Positions 46,240 through 54,361 of a stretch of DNA of 64,000 nt are shown piece by piece (position 1 is the stretch's first letter; the number at the start of each line of letters is the position of its first letter). Source of the stretch: Streptomyces gobiensis (GTDB lineage: Bacteria > Actinomycetota > Actinomycetes > Streptomycetales > Streptomycetaceae); NCBI RefSeq assembly GCF_021216675.1, contig NZ_CP086120.1, positions 4,648,501 through 4,712,500 of the forward strand, written 5' to 3'. A program made the position numbers and the translations under genes. Under the pieces are notes generated by a model, which had not been told where the DNA came from, searched no databases, and saw only the letters and a program-made list of their open reading frames with translations.

Positions 46240-48504
46240 ATGCGCGTCGCCGTCATCGGCGGCGGCCCCGGCGGGCTCTACGCCGCCGCCCTCCTCAAAC
46301 GGCTCGACCCCCGCCGCGACATCACCGTCTGGGAACGCAACGCCCCACAGGACACCTTCGGCTTCGGCGTCGTCCTCTCCGATGAGACGCTGGGCGGCAT
46401 CGAGCACGCCGACCCAGCCGTCTACGCGGCGCTCCAGGAGGAGTTCGTCCGCTGGGACGACATCGACATCGTCCACCGTGGCCGGACGCTGACCTCCAGC
46501 GGTCATGGCTTCGCGGCGCTGAGCCGCCGACGCCTCCTCGCCGTACTGCACGACCGCTGCCGACAGCTGGGCGTGGAGCTCCGCTTCCGGACCGAGGCCC
46601 CGCCCGCCGCCGCACTCGCCGATACGCACGACCTGGTCATCGCCGCCGACGGCGTGCACAGCACCACCCGGGAGGCGCACCGCGACGCCTTCCGCCCGCA
46701 CCTCACCACGCACCGCTGCCGCTATATCTGGCTCGCCGCCGACTTCGCCTTCGACGCCTTCCGTTTTGAGATCGCCGAGACCGAGCATGGTGTCCTGCAG
46801 CTCCATGGCTACCCCTACGCAACCGACGCCTCCACCGTCATCGTGGAGACGCGCGAGGAGGTGTGGCGAGCGGCGGGCCTGGACAGCTGCGATGAGAGGG
46901 AGTCCGCCGAGCGCTGCGCCAAGCTCTTCGCCGACGCACTCGGCGGACGGCCGCTGCGCGGCAACAACTCACCGTGGATCGCCTTCCGTACGGTCGTCAA
47001 TGAGCGCTGGTCCCATGGCCATACCGTGCTGCTCGGCGACGCCGCACACACCGCACACTTCTCCATCGGCTCCGGCACCAAGCTCGCCGTCGAGGACGCC
47101 CTGGCGCTCGCCGCCTGCCTGCAGGAACAGCCCGATATCCGCGCCGCGCTCACCGCGTACGAGGCTGAGCGCCGTCCCGTCGTCCAGTCCACCCAGCGCG
47201 CGGCCCGGGCCAGCCTGGAGTGGTTCGAGGACCTGGCCACCTATACCGACCAGCCGCCGCACCAGTTCGCCTTCAACCTCCTCACCCGCAGCCGCCGGGT
47301 CACCCATGACAACCTCCGGCTGCGCGATGCCGCGTTTGTCTCCGCCGTGGAGCGCGAGGCGGCGGTGCCGCCCGGCACGCCCCCCATGTTCACGCCTTTC
47401 CGGCTCGGCGGCCTGACCTTGCGTAACCGCGTCGTGGTCTCCCCGATGGATATGTACTCCGCCCGGGACGGCGTCCCCGGCGACTTTCACCTTGTCCATC
47501 TCGGCGCCCGCGCGCTCGGCGGCGCCGGGCTGACCATGACGGAGATGGTCTGCGTCAGCCCGCAGGGCCGTATCACCCCCGGCTGCACGGGGCTGTGGAC
47601 GGACGGACAGGAAGCCGCCTGGCGCCGTATCACCGAGTTCGTCCACGCCCAGTCGCCGACCGCCGCCATCGGCGTCCAGCTCGGTCACTCCGGCCGCAAG
47701 GGCTCCACCCGGCTGATGTGGGAGGGTATCGATCAGCCGCTCACCACGGGCAACTGGCCCGTGGTGGCCCCTTCCCCCATTCCTTACCGGGCGGGTGTCA
47801 ACCAGATACCACACGCCCTGACCGCCAGAGAACTCGCCGTGGTACGCGCCCAGTTCGCCGCTTCTGCGCACCGCGCCGCCCGGGCGGGCTTCGATCTGCT
47901 CGAACTCCACTGCGCGCACGGCTATCTGCTGTCCAGCTTCCTCTCCCCGCTCACCAACCACCGCACCGACGCCTACGGGGGCGATATCACCGCCCGGCTC
48001 CGCTTCCCCCTCGAAGTCCTCGACGCCATCCGTGAAATCTGGCCGGATGACCGCGCCCTCACCGTCCGCGTCTCCGCTACCGACTGGGCCGAAGGCGGCA
48101 CCACACCCGAGGACGCCCTCACCATCGCCGCCGCCTTCGCCCAGCACGGCGCTGACGCCATCGATGTCTCTACCGGCCAGGTCACTCCCGACGAGCGCCC
48201 CGACTACGGCCGCTCCTACCAGACCCCGTATGCCGACCGCATCCGTAACACCCTCGGCGTCCCCGTCATCGCGGTGGGCGCCATCTCCTCCTGGGATGAC
48301 GTCAACTCCCTGATCGTCGCGGGCCGCGCCGACCTGTGCGCGCTGGCCCGCCCGCACCTCTACGATCCGCACTGGACCCTGCACGCCGCCGCCGACCAGG
48401 GCTATACGGGCCCGGCCGCGCCGTGGCCCCGGCCCTACCAGGCGGGCAGCCGCCGACCCCCGACCGGCCGCACGGACGCTCCCAAACCCCGGCTCACCCT
48501 GTGA
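46240..48504 (+). CDS. bifunctional 2-aminobenzoyl/salicylyl-CoA monooxygenase-reductase
   Basis: A 754-residue fusion. N-terminal FAD monooxygenase (~1-375): MRVAVIGGGPGGLYAAALLK (GxGxxG), GHTVLLGDAAHTAHFSIGSGTKLAVEDALALAACL. C-terminal Old Yellow Enzyme-type domain (~390-745): FRLGGLTLRNRVVVSPMDMYSA, GVQLGHSGRKGST and VIAVGAISSWDDVNSLIVAGRADLCALARPHLYDPHWTL. This architecture matches anthranilyl-CoA monooxygenase/reductase, which hydroxylates and reduces the ring of 2-aminobenzoyl-CoA, and salicylyl-CoA 5-hydroxylases. Start uncertain: GTG 46222 overlaps the ECH stop, ATG 46240 opens directly on the FAD motif. Confidence 0.88.
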   Translation: MRVAVIGGGPGGLYAAALLKRLDPRRDITVWERNAPQDTFGFGVVLSDETLGGIEHADPAVYAALQEEFVRWDDIDIVHRGRTLTSSGHGFAALSRRRLLAVLHDRCRQLGVELRFRTEAPPAAALADTHDLVIAADGVHSTTREAHRDAFRPHLTTHRCRYIWLAADFAFDAFRFEIAETEHGVLQLHGYPYATDASTVIVETREEVWRAAGLDSCDERESAERCAKLFADALGGRPLRGNNSPWIAFRTVVNERWSHGHTVLLGDAAHTAHFSIGSGTKLAVEDALALAACLQEQPDIRAALTAYEAERRPVVQSTQRAARASLEWFEDLATYTDQPPHQFAFNLLTRSRRVTHDNLRLRDAAFVSAVEREAAVPPGTPPMFTPFRLGGLTLRNRVVVSPMDMYSARDGVPGDFHLVHLGARALGGAGLTMTEMVCVSPQGRITPGCTGLWTDGQEAAWRRITEFVHAQSPTAAIGVQLGHSGRKGSTRLMWEGIDQPLTTGNWPVVAPSPIPYRAGVNQIPHALTARELAVVRAQFAASAHRAARAGFDLLELHCAHGYLLSSFLSPLTNHRTDAYGGDITARLRFPLEVLDAIREIWPDDRALTVRVSATDWAEGGTTPEDALTIAAAFAQHGADAIDVSTGQVTPDERPDYGRSYQTPYADRIRNTLGVPVIAVGAISSWDDVNSLIVAGRADLCALARPHLYDPHWTLHAAADQGYTGPAAPWPRPYQAGSRRPPTGRTDAPKPRLTL

Positions 48505-48736
48505 CAGGCCGCAGGGGACCCCTCGTCGGCGCGGATGTTCTCCCGGCGCCGGAGCAGGGAGGGCAGCCGCCGTGTCAGGCGGGTCATGAGTTGGGCGAGC
48601 TCCCTGCCGTGTCCGGCCGCTCCGTCATCGCGACGGTGCCATCATCGAGGCCCGCCGTCTCCCGCCGCCGGGTGCCGGAAGGCCGCGCTCGTGAGCTTGG
48701 CCACTCGGGCGAGCGGTCCGGGTGACAATGGGGGGC

Positions 48737-49162
48737 ATGTCCTCGAGCAGCTCGCGCCCGCGTCGGCGCACGGCCGACGCCTCACCGTGCCCCTGCGGGT
48801 CATCCTCGTCGTACGGGGCGTGCTGCGGGCCGCTGCACTCCGGGCAGAGCGCGGCCGCCGACGCGAAGACGCTGATGCGCTCACGGTTCAGTGCCTTCGC
48901 CGTCCAGGACGAGGCCTATCTGCTGCGGACCTGGCATCCCGGCACCCGCCCGGCACGTATCGACTTCGACCGCGGGACGCGCTGGACGGGCCTGGACATC
49001 CTGGACACCGATGCCGGGAGCCCGTTCCACCCGACGGGGACGGTCACCTTCCGCGCCCACTACACCCACCGCGGCCGTGCGGGCACCCTGCGAGAACGCA
49101 GCCGGTTCGTCCGGTACGAGGGTGCCTGGGTCTATATGGACGGTGAGATCTCCGCGGAGTAG
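48737..49162 (+). CDS. YchJ-family SEC-C motif protein
   Basis: A 141-residue member of the UPF0225/YchJ group. The N-terminus has a SEC-C-like CPCGSSSSYGACC zinc motif; the core includes KTLMRSRFSAFAVQDEAYLLRTWHPGTRP and the C-terminal strand RFVRYEGAWVYMDGE. Function unknown. ATG 48737 (MSSSSSRP) chosen; a GTG 15 bases earlier is possible. It interrupts the aromatic cluster and may not belong to it. Confidence 0.82.
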   Translation: MSSSSSRPRRRTADASPCPCGSSSSYGACCGPLHSGQSAAADAKTLMRSRFSAFAVQDEAYLLRTWHPGTRPARIDFDRGTRWTGLDILDTDAGSPFHPTGTVTFRAHYTHRGRAGTLRERSRFVRYEGAWVYMDGEISAE

Positions 49163-49173
49163 CCGCGGAGGCC

Positions 49174-49461
49174 CTACAGCCCCTCGTCTCCTGGGCGGTC
49201 GTTTCTGAGCTCTTCCTCCCACAGGAGCTCATCGAACTCGTCGATCTCGACCGGCTTGGCGGCCTCCTCGTCCCACCAGCGATCGTCAGCCTCCCGCTTG
49301 TTCGCCACGATCACCGCGATCGGCGGGATCGCCGCGGCGATCACACACATGGCGACGGCCAGGGGTACGGAGAAGAGGCGCACAAACGCCCAGGCGCTGA
49401 TGAAGAGCGTCAGACAGACCGTCATCAGCGCGAAGTAGCGCCGACGCCGCCGCGTGTACAT
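49174..49461 (-). CDS. DUF3099 family membrane protein
   Basis: A 95-residue protein: basic N-terminus RRRRYFALM, two TM helices (~11-30 and 34-52), and an acidic tail (READDRWWDEEAAKPVEIDEFDELLWEEELRNDRPGD). Pattern is that of DUF3099 proteins of actinobacteria, function unknown. Convergent with the YchJ gene, 11 bp between the stops. Confidence 0.8.
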   Translation of the reverse strand: MYTRRRRRYFALMTVCLTLFISAWAFVRLFSVPLAVAMCVIAAAIPPIAVIVANKREADDRWWDEEAAKPVEIDEFDELLWEEELRNDRPGDEGL

Positions 49462-49478
49462 ACCTCCAGCTTACGGCG

Positions 49479-50324
49479 CTAATCCGGGCTCAGCTGGGCT
49501 GCCGCGTACCGCGCGCCGGGTGCGTGCAGCCTGCTGTGCAGCTCCGCGAAGACCCGGGCCGAGCGCTCGCCGGGCCAGTCGTCCGGCAGCAGGGCGGGCG
49601 GCAGCCCGGGGTCGGCGTAGGGCAGCCGTCGCCAGGAGTCCAGGGCGAGGAGATAGTCGCGGTACGCCGCCTCCGGCGGGATCTTGCGGCGGCGGACCCA
49701 TGAGCTCAGCACCGGCTCGTGCGCCGTCAGGAACGCGCGGTGCAGCGCCGCGATCGCCGACAGATCCCACCAGCGGGCGACGGCGTCCGCCGTGGGCTCA
49801 AAACCGGCGTGGGTGCCGCGGAAGAGATCGACATAGGAGGACAGGCCCAGTCGCTCCAGTGAGTGACGGGCCTCCGGCTCCAGATGGGATGGCGCGATCC
49901 AGATGCCCGGAGCGGCGTTACCGAAGCCGAGCCGGGACAGCCGGGAGCGCAGGATATGGCGGCGCTGGCGTTCACTCTCGGGTACGGAGAAGACCGCGAG
50001 CAGCCACTGCCTGTCCGGTACCGGGCGGTGATAGATACGCCGGTCCCCGTCTTCCAGGAGCTGCCGGGCGCCGGGGGAGGGGGCGTACCCGGCCGCCTTG
50101 CTGCCGGACCCGTGTGCGGTCAGCAGGCCGCGCCGTTTCAGCCGGGACACCGCCGACCGTACCGAGGGCGCGTCCACGCCGACCGCGGCCAGCAGCCGGA
50201 TCAGCGCGGCGATCGGCACCCGGCCGTCCGGGGCCAGGTCGCGTCCGTACGCACCGTAGAAGGTGACGATCAAAGACCCGGGGGAGGGCTTGGGGGGCAC
50301 GGGAGGTGCGTGCTGCTCTGCCAC
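49479..50324 (-). CDS. PaaX family transcriptional regulator
   Basis: A 281-residue GntR-like regulator of the PaaX family: SLIVTFYGAYGRDLAPDGRVPIAALIRLLAAVGVDAPSVRSAVSRLKRRGLL (N-terminal wHTH) and a central-C-terminal PaaX domain with RQWLLAVFSVPESERQRRHILRSRLSRLGFGNAAPGIWIAPSH. PaaX proteins repress aromatic catabolism and are released by acyl-CoA intermediates. It starts 4 bases after the ligase stop, so the two are cotranscribed. Confidence 0.9.
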   Translation of the reverse strand: MAEQHAPPVPPKPSPGSLIVTFYGAYGRDLAPDGRVPIAALIRLLAAVGVDAPSVRSAVSRLKRRGLLTAHGSGSKAAGYAPSPGARQLLEDGDRRIYHRPVPDRQWLLAVFSVPESERQRRHILRSRLSRLGFGNAAPGIWIAPSHLEPEARHSLERLGLSSYVDLFRGTHAGFEPTADAVARWWDLSAIAALHRAFLTAHEPVLSSWVRRRKIPPEAAYRDYLLALDSWRRLPYADPGLPPALLPDDWPGERSARVFAELHSRLHAPGARYAAAQLSPD

Positions 50325-50328
50325 CCCG

Positions 50329-51957
50329 TCACTCTAGATCCACTTCCCGCAGCCGAAACCGCTGCAGCTTGCCGGTTGGCGTGCGCGGAAGCGATTCAGC
50401 AAAGAAGATCTCACGCGGGCGTTTATAAGAGGAAAGCTCCGAGAGAGTGAATGAGCTAAGGGTTTCAGCCATTTCACTCCCAGGGGTCGCACCATCCCGC
50501 AGCACCACATGGGCGACGACGATCTGGCCTCGCTGCTCGTCGGGGCGTCCGACCACAGCCGCCTCCAGCACATCGGGGTGACGCAGCAGCGCCTCCTCGA
50601 CCTCCGGGCCCGCGATGTTGTAGCCAGCAGAAATGATCATGTCGTCCGCGCGGGCGACATAGCGGAAGTAGCCGTCCGGCTCCCGGACATATGTATCTCC
50701 GGTGATGTTCCAGCCATCGCGCACATAGTCGTGCTGGCGCTCATCCGCGAGGTAGCGGCAGCCGACCGGTCCGCGCACGGCCAGCAGCCCCGGCTGCCCG
50801 TCCGGCACCGGCGTGCCGTCCGGTCCGAGCACCCGCGCCTCGAAGCCGGGCACCGGCACCCCGGTCGTGCCCGGACGGATGGCCTCATCGGCGGCGGAGA
50901 TGAAGATATGCAGCATCTCGGTGGCGCCGATGCCGTTGATCAGCCGTATACCGGTCTCCCGGTGCCATGCCTCCCAGGTGGCGGCGGGCAGATTCTCCCC
51001 GGCGGAGACACAGCGGCGCAGGGAGGAGATGTCGTACCCGCCGAGCCTGCCCAGCATTCCCCGGTAGGCGGTCGGCGCGGTGAACAGTACCGAGACCCGG
51101 TGCCGCGCGATCGCGGCCAGCATCTGCTCCGGGCCGCTCCACTGCTCCAGCAGTGCCGAAGCACCCACCCGCAGCGGGAAGATGACCAGGCCGCCGAGCC
51201 CGAAGGTGAAGCCGAGCGGTGGACTGCCCGCGAAGACATCGTCCGGGGTGGGACGCAGCACATGGGCGGCGAAGGTGTCCGCGACCGCCAGGACATCCCG
51301 GTGGAAGTGCATACAGCCCTTGGGCCGCCCGGTGGTGCCGGAGGTGAACGCGATCAGCGCGACATCGTCCGCGGCGGTCTCGACCGGGGCGTACCACTCG
51401 GGCTTGCCCTTGGCCAGCCACAGCAGATCGTCGGCCGTGTCACCGCCGAAGACGGTCACCCGCAGGCCCGGGGCCCCTGCCGCGGTCAACTCGTCCAGCG
51501 ACCGTACGTCACACAGCGCGTGCCCCACCCGGGCGATCTCGCAGATGGTACGCAGCTCACCGCGCCGGTGCCCGGCCAGTACGGTCACGGCCACCGCACC
51601 CGTCTTCGTCACCGCCAGCCAGCAGGCGGCGAGCTGTGGCGAGGTGGGCCCGCGCAGCAGCACCCGGTTGCCCGGCAGCACCCCGAGATCCTCGGTGAGG
51701 ACATGCGCGATGCGGTCGACCTGCCGTTGGAGCCGGCCGTACGACCAGATCTCGCCGGCACCGGTATGGACGGCGGGGCGTGCGGCACCCAGCCGCTCCA
51801 CCGTGCGGTCGAGCAGTTCCACACCACAGTTGAGCCGCTCGGGGTAACGCAGTTGCGGCCCGTTGGACTGGTTGAACACCAGCTGCGGCCACTGCTCGGA
51901 GGGCGGCAGATGGTCGCGGGCGAAGGTGTCAACGTGCGCGGACGGGCTGAGCTGCAT
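50329..51957 (-). CDS. abmG: 2-aminobenzoate-CoA ligase
   Basis: A 542-residue AMP-forming aryl-CoA ligase. N-terminal SAHVDTFARDHLPPSEQWPQLVF is typical of 2-aminobenzoate-CoA ligases; adenylate motifs ALIAFTSGTTGRPKGCMHFHRD, YLADERQHDYVRDGW...TGD and RADDMIISAGYNIAGPEVEEALLRHPDV, with catalytic Lys in RTPTGKLQRFRLRE. Activates anthranilate (2-aminobenzoate) to its CoA ester, the substrate of the monooxygenase above. ATG 51957. First gene of an operon with the PaaX regulator; divergent from the acyl-CoA dehydrogenase gene with ~94 bp shared promoter. Confidence 0.85.
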   Translation of the reverse strand: MQLSPSAHVDTFARDHLPPSEQWPQLVFNQSNGPQLRYPERLNCGVELLDRTVERLGAARPAVHTGAGEIWSYGRLQRQVDRIAHVLTEDLGVLPGNRVLLRGPTSPQLAACWLAVTKTGAVAVTVLAGHRRGELRTICEIARVGHALCDVRSLDELTAAGAPGLRVTVFGGDTADDLLWLAKGKPEWYAPVETAADDVALIAFTSGTTGRPKGCMHFHRDVLAVADTFAAHVLRPTPDDVFAGSPPLGFTFGLGGLVIFPLRVGASALLEQWSGPEQMLAAIARHRVSVLFTAPTAYRGMLGRLGGYDISSLRRCVSAGENLPAATWEAWHRETGIRLINGIGATEMLHIFISAADEAIRPGTTGVPVPGFEARVLGPDGTPVPDGQPGLLAVRGPVGCRYLADERQHDYVRDGWNITGDTYVREPDGYFRYVARADDMIISAGYNIAGPEVEEALLRHPDVLEAAVVGRPDEQRGQIVVAHVVLRDGATPGSEMAETLSSFTLSELSSYKRPREIFFAESLPRTPTGKLQRFRLREVDLE

Positions 51958-52051
51958 GGTGGGTTCGCCCCCTTGCGGCGTGCCGATGTGCCGTTGAGCG
52001 TAACGTGATGGTGACGGCAGTCAACGGCCCGCGATAAAGGAGGCGTTGCCG

Positions 52052-53161
52052 ATGCCCGCGTTCGCCCTGGCGCCGGAGGAGCGTAAGTGGTGCACGGAGC
52101 TGCGCACACTGGCCGCCGAGCGGCTGCGCCCCCTGGCGGAGAACGGCACTCCTGGTGCCGTCAACCGTCCCCTGATCGCCGCACTTGGCGAACTCGGCTT
52201 GCTGGCACGGATGTTCACGGGCCGCGCCCTGGAACTGTGCCTGCTGCGTGAATCCCTCGCCTATGGCTGCACCGAGGCGGAGACCGCCCTCGCCCTCCAG
52301 GGGCTGGGCACGTATCCCATCGTCCAGTCCGGCACCGCGGAGCAGCGGTCGCGCTGGCTCCCAGCGGTGACAGCGGGCCGCGCCGTGGCCGCCTTCGCGC
52401 TGAGCGAGCCCGGCGCGGGCTCCGACGCGGCGGCCCTGGCCCTGGAGGCGCGGCCCGCCGGGGACGGCTGGCGCCTGACCGGTACCAAGACCTGGATCTC
52501 CAACGCCCCGGAGGCCGACTTCGCCTGTGTCTTCGCCCGTACGACCCAGGGCGCGGGGGCCCGTGGCATCACCGCCTTCCTCGTGCCCGCCGACCGGCCG
52601 GGGCTGACCGGCACTGGGCTGGAGATGCTTTCCCCGCACCCCATCGGCACCCTCACCTTTGACTCCGTACCGGTCACCGAGGCCGATCTGCTGGGCGAGG
52701 CCGACCGAGGTTTCGCGGTCGCCATGCGCACGCTGAACCTCTTCCGGCCCAGCGTCGGAGCCTTCGCGGTCGGGATGGCCCAGGCAGCCCTGGACGCCGC
52801 TCTCGCCCACGCCGCGCGGCGCCCCGCCTTCGGCGGCACCCTGCGCGACCTTCAGTCGGTCTCTCACCAGCTGGCCGAGATGGCCACCCGTATCGAGTCC
52901 GCCCGGCTGCTGGTCTACGCCGCCGCAGCGGGCTACGACCGGGATGACCCGGATATCGCCATGCGCTCCGCGATGGCCAAGCTGCTGGCCACCGAGACCG
53001 CCCAGTACGCCGTCGACACCGCCGTCCAGATCCATGGCGCCGCCGCCCTGCAGCGCGGCCATCTCCTCGAACACCTCTACCGCGAGGTCCGTGCTCCCCG
53101 TATCTACGAAGGGGCGACCGAGGTCCAGCGCACGATCATCGCCAAGGAGCTCTTCAGATGA
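52052..53161 (+). CDS. acyl-CoA dehydrogenase family protein
   Basis: A 369-residue flavin dehydrogenase. AFALSEPGAGSDAAALALEARPAGDGWRLTGTKTWISNA carries the FAD/substrate signature; C-terminal helix bundle with QIHGAAALQRGHLLEHLYREVRAPRIYEGATEVQRTIIAKELF (catalytic region near REVRAPRIYEG). Probably oxidises a non-aromatic CoA intermediate after ring reduction. ATG 52052 has AAAGGAGG 9 bases upstream; TTG 52046 is unlikely. Overlaps ridA by 4 bases. Confidence 0.9.
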   Translation: MPAFALAPEERKWCTELRTLAAERLRPLAENGTPGAVNRPLIAALGELGLLARMFTGRALELCLLRESLAYGCTEAETALALQGLGTYPIVQSGTAEQRSRWLPAVTAGRAVAAFALSEPGAGSDAAALALEARPAGDGWRLTGTKTWISNAPEADFACVFARTTQGAGARGITAFLVPADRPGLTGTGLEMLSPHPIGTLTFDSVPVTEADLLGEADRGFAVAMRTLNLFRPSVGAFAVGMAQAALDAALAHAARRPAFGGTLRDLQSVSHQLAEMATRIESARLLVYAAAAGYDRDDPDIAMRSAMAKLLATETAQYAVDTAVQIHGAAALQRGHLLEHLYREVRAPRIYEGATEVQRTIIAKELFR

Positions 53162-53556
53162 CCCTCGACCGCGTCAACCCCGCCGAGCTCTCCCCACCCA
53201 CCGGCTTCTCCCACGCGGTCACGGCCGAAGGCTCCCGCCTGGTCTTCCTCGCCGGTCAGACGGCGCTGAACAGGGACGGGAAGATCATCGGCGACGATCT
53301 GCCCGCGCAGTTCGCACAGGCCCTCACCAACCTCCGCACCGCCCTCCACGCCAGTGGCGGCGCCCCCGAGCACCTGGCCCGGGTCACCGTCTATACGACC
53401 GATGTCGCGGCCTACCGCGCCCACACCCGCGAGCTGGGCCGCGTCTGGCGTGACCACATGGGCCGTGATTACCCGGCCATGGCGCTCATCGGCGTGGTCC
53501 GCCTCTGGGACGAGACCGCCCTGGTCGAACTGGACGGGATGGCGGTGCTGCCTTAG
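53158..53556 (+). CDS. RidA family enamine/imine deaminase
   Basis: A 132-residue RidA/YjgF protein: VNPAELSPPTGFSHAVTAEGSRLVFLAGQTALNRDGKIIGDDLPAQFAQALTNLRTALHASGGAPEHLARVTVYTTDVAAYRAHTRELGRVWRDHMGRDYPAMALIGVVRLWDETALVELDGMAVLP. RidA proteins release ammonia from reactive imines; here that fits removal of the amino group from a reduced 2-aminobenzoyl-CoA product. The ATGA overlap with the dehydrogenase gene couples the two. Confidence 0.88.
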   Translation: MTLDRVNPAELSPPTGFSHAVTAEGSRLVFLAGQTALNRDGKIIGDDLPAQFAQALTNLRTALHASGGAPEHLARVTVYTTDVAAYRAHTRELGRVWRDHMGRDYPAMALIGVVRLWDETALVELDGMAVLP

Positions 53557-53571
53557 GCGGTGGCCGGGCGA

Positions 53572-53945
53572 GCTTTCCCCGAGGCCCGCCACTTCCCGGC
53601 TGTGCCGGTGTGCGGCTGCGCCGCGTGGCTTGGGTGGTTTCCCCTATACCCTCCCCCAGCTACCTCCCCCAGACTTCGTCTGGGAGGTGCCCCCAGGAGG
53701 TGCCCCCACCTTCCCGGAAACCGGGGCTTCGCCCCGGGGTCCCGGGGGTGGTCGGGTGCGGGCCGGTGGCCGGTGTTGTGCCCACCAAGCGTCGCGAGCT
53801 CCGCCCCGAGGCTGGCCGGAGCGCTGTGGCTGGTGTGGGTGGGTGGTTGCGTAGCAGGGCGGGCCTACGCCCCTCGCGGGGCTGCGAGTGCCCACAACGG
53901 GGTGGGGGTCTGGGCGAATCCCTCCGGGGGTCGGGCGGGGTTTTG
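53572..53945 (-). repeat. mosaic GC-rich intergenic repeat, copy 5 (reverse orientation)
   Basis: The longest copy: GTGCGGCTGCGCCGCGTGG (~53,611), a TCCCCCAGAC/GTCTGGGAGG palindrome (~53,664), TTCCCGGAAACCGGGGC with TTCGCCCCGGG (~53,712), GCCGGTGTTGTGCCCACC (~53,769), GAGTGCCCACAACG (~53,886) near its right end. Same modules as the other copies, reversed relative to copy 1. Confidence 0.73.
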
Positions 53946-54038
53946 TTTCGCTATATCGGCAGGAGTACATTTGTCCTGTCATAGAGACAACAACCCGACT
54001 TGTGACAGGTTGGTATCAGTTCGAACGAAGGTGGCGCG

Positions 54039-54287
54039 GTGTGCCAGCACCGAACTCAGTGCCCCTCGGCTCTCGCACATGACCGAGAGGCAGCCCGGGT
54101 GGTCTTTTCTCACCCGGAGCAAGGCTGGAGCCTGCTCTGCAATGGTGTGGTGATTTTTGAGGACACCGGTGAGCTGCTGCCCGACGGAACCGTCGTCCCG
54201 CCGCAGCGGCCGCCGGCCGACCGGCTCGCGTCGGCCTCCCAGTGGGAGGGAGCACCGCAACGCACCGCGTCCGGTGCCCGGCCCTGA
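54039..54287 (+). CDS. DUF5999 family protein
   Basis: An 82-residue small protein, MCQHRTQCPSALAHDREAARVVFSHPEQGWSLLCNGVVIFEDTGELLPDG. The CQHxxxCP start and HPEQGWSLLCNGVVxFEDTGELLPDG core match DUF5999 proteins of streptomycetes, often next to regulators or in leader regions. Cysteines 2 and 8 could bind metal. Function unknown. Start ATG codon fits after a weak GGTGG ribosome site. Confidence 0.85.
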   Translation: MCQHRTQCPSALAHDREAARVVFSHPEQGWSLLCNGVVIFEDTGELLPDGTVVPPQRPPADRLASASQWEGAPQRTASGARP

Positions 54288-54361
54288 CCTGGCGGGCCAG
54301 CCAGCGGCCCCCTGTCGCGCCTGCCGCATCGCGGCGCGACAGGGCGGCACACGGATCCCGT

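Noticed and set aside
5000..54000. CRISPR array or repeats with regular spacers
   Set aside because: The mosaic repeats are irregular, long and without equal-length spacers; no cas gene was seen.
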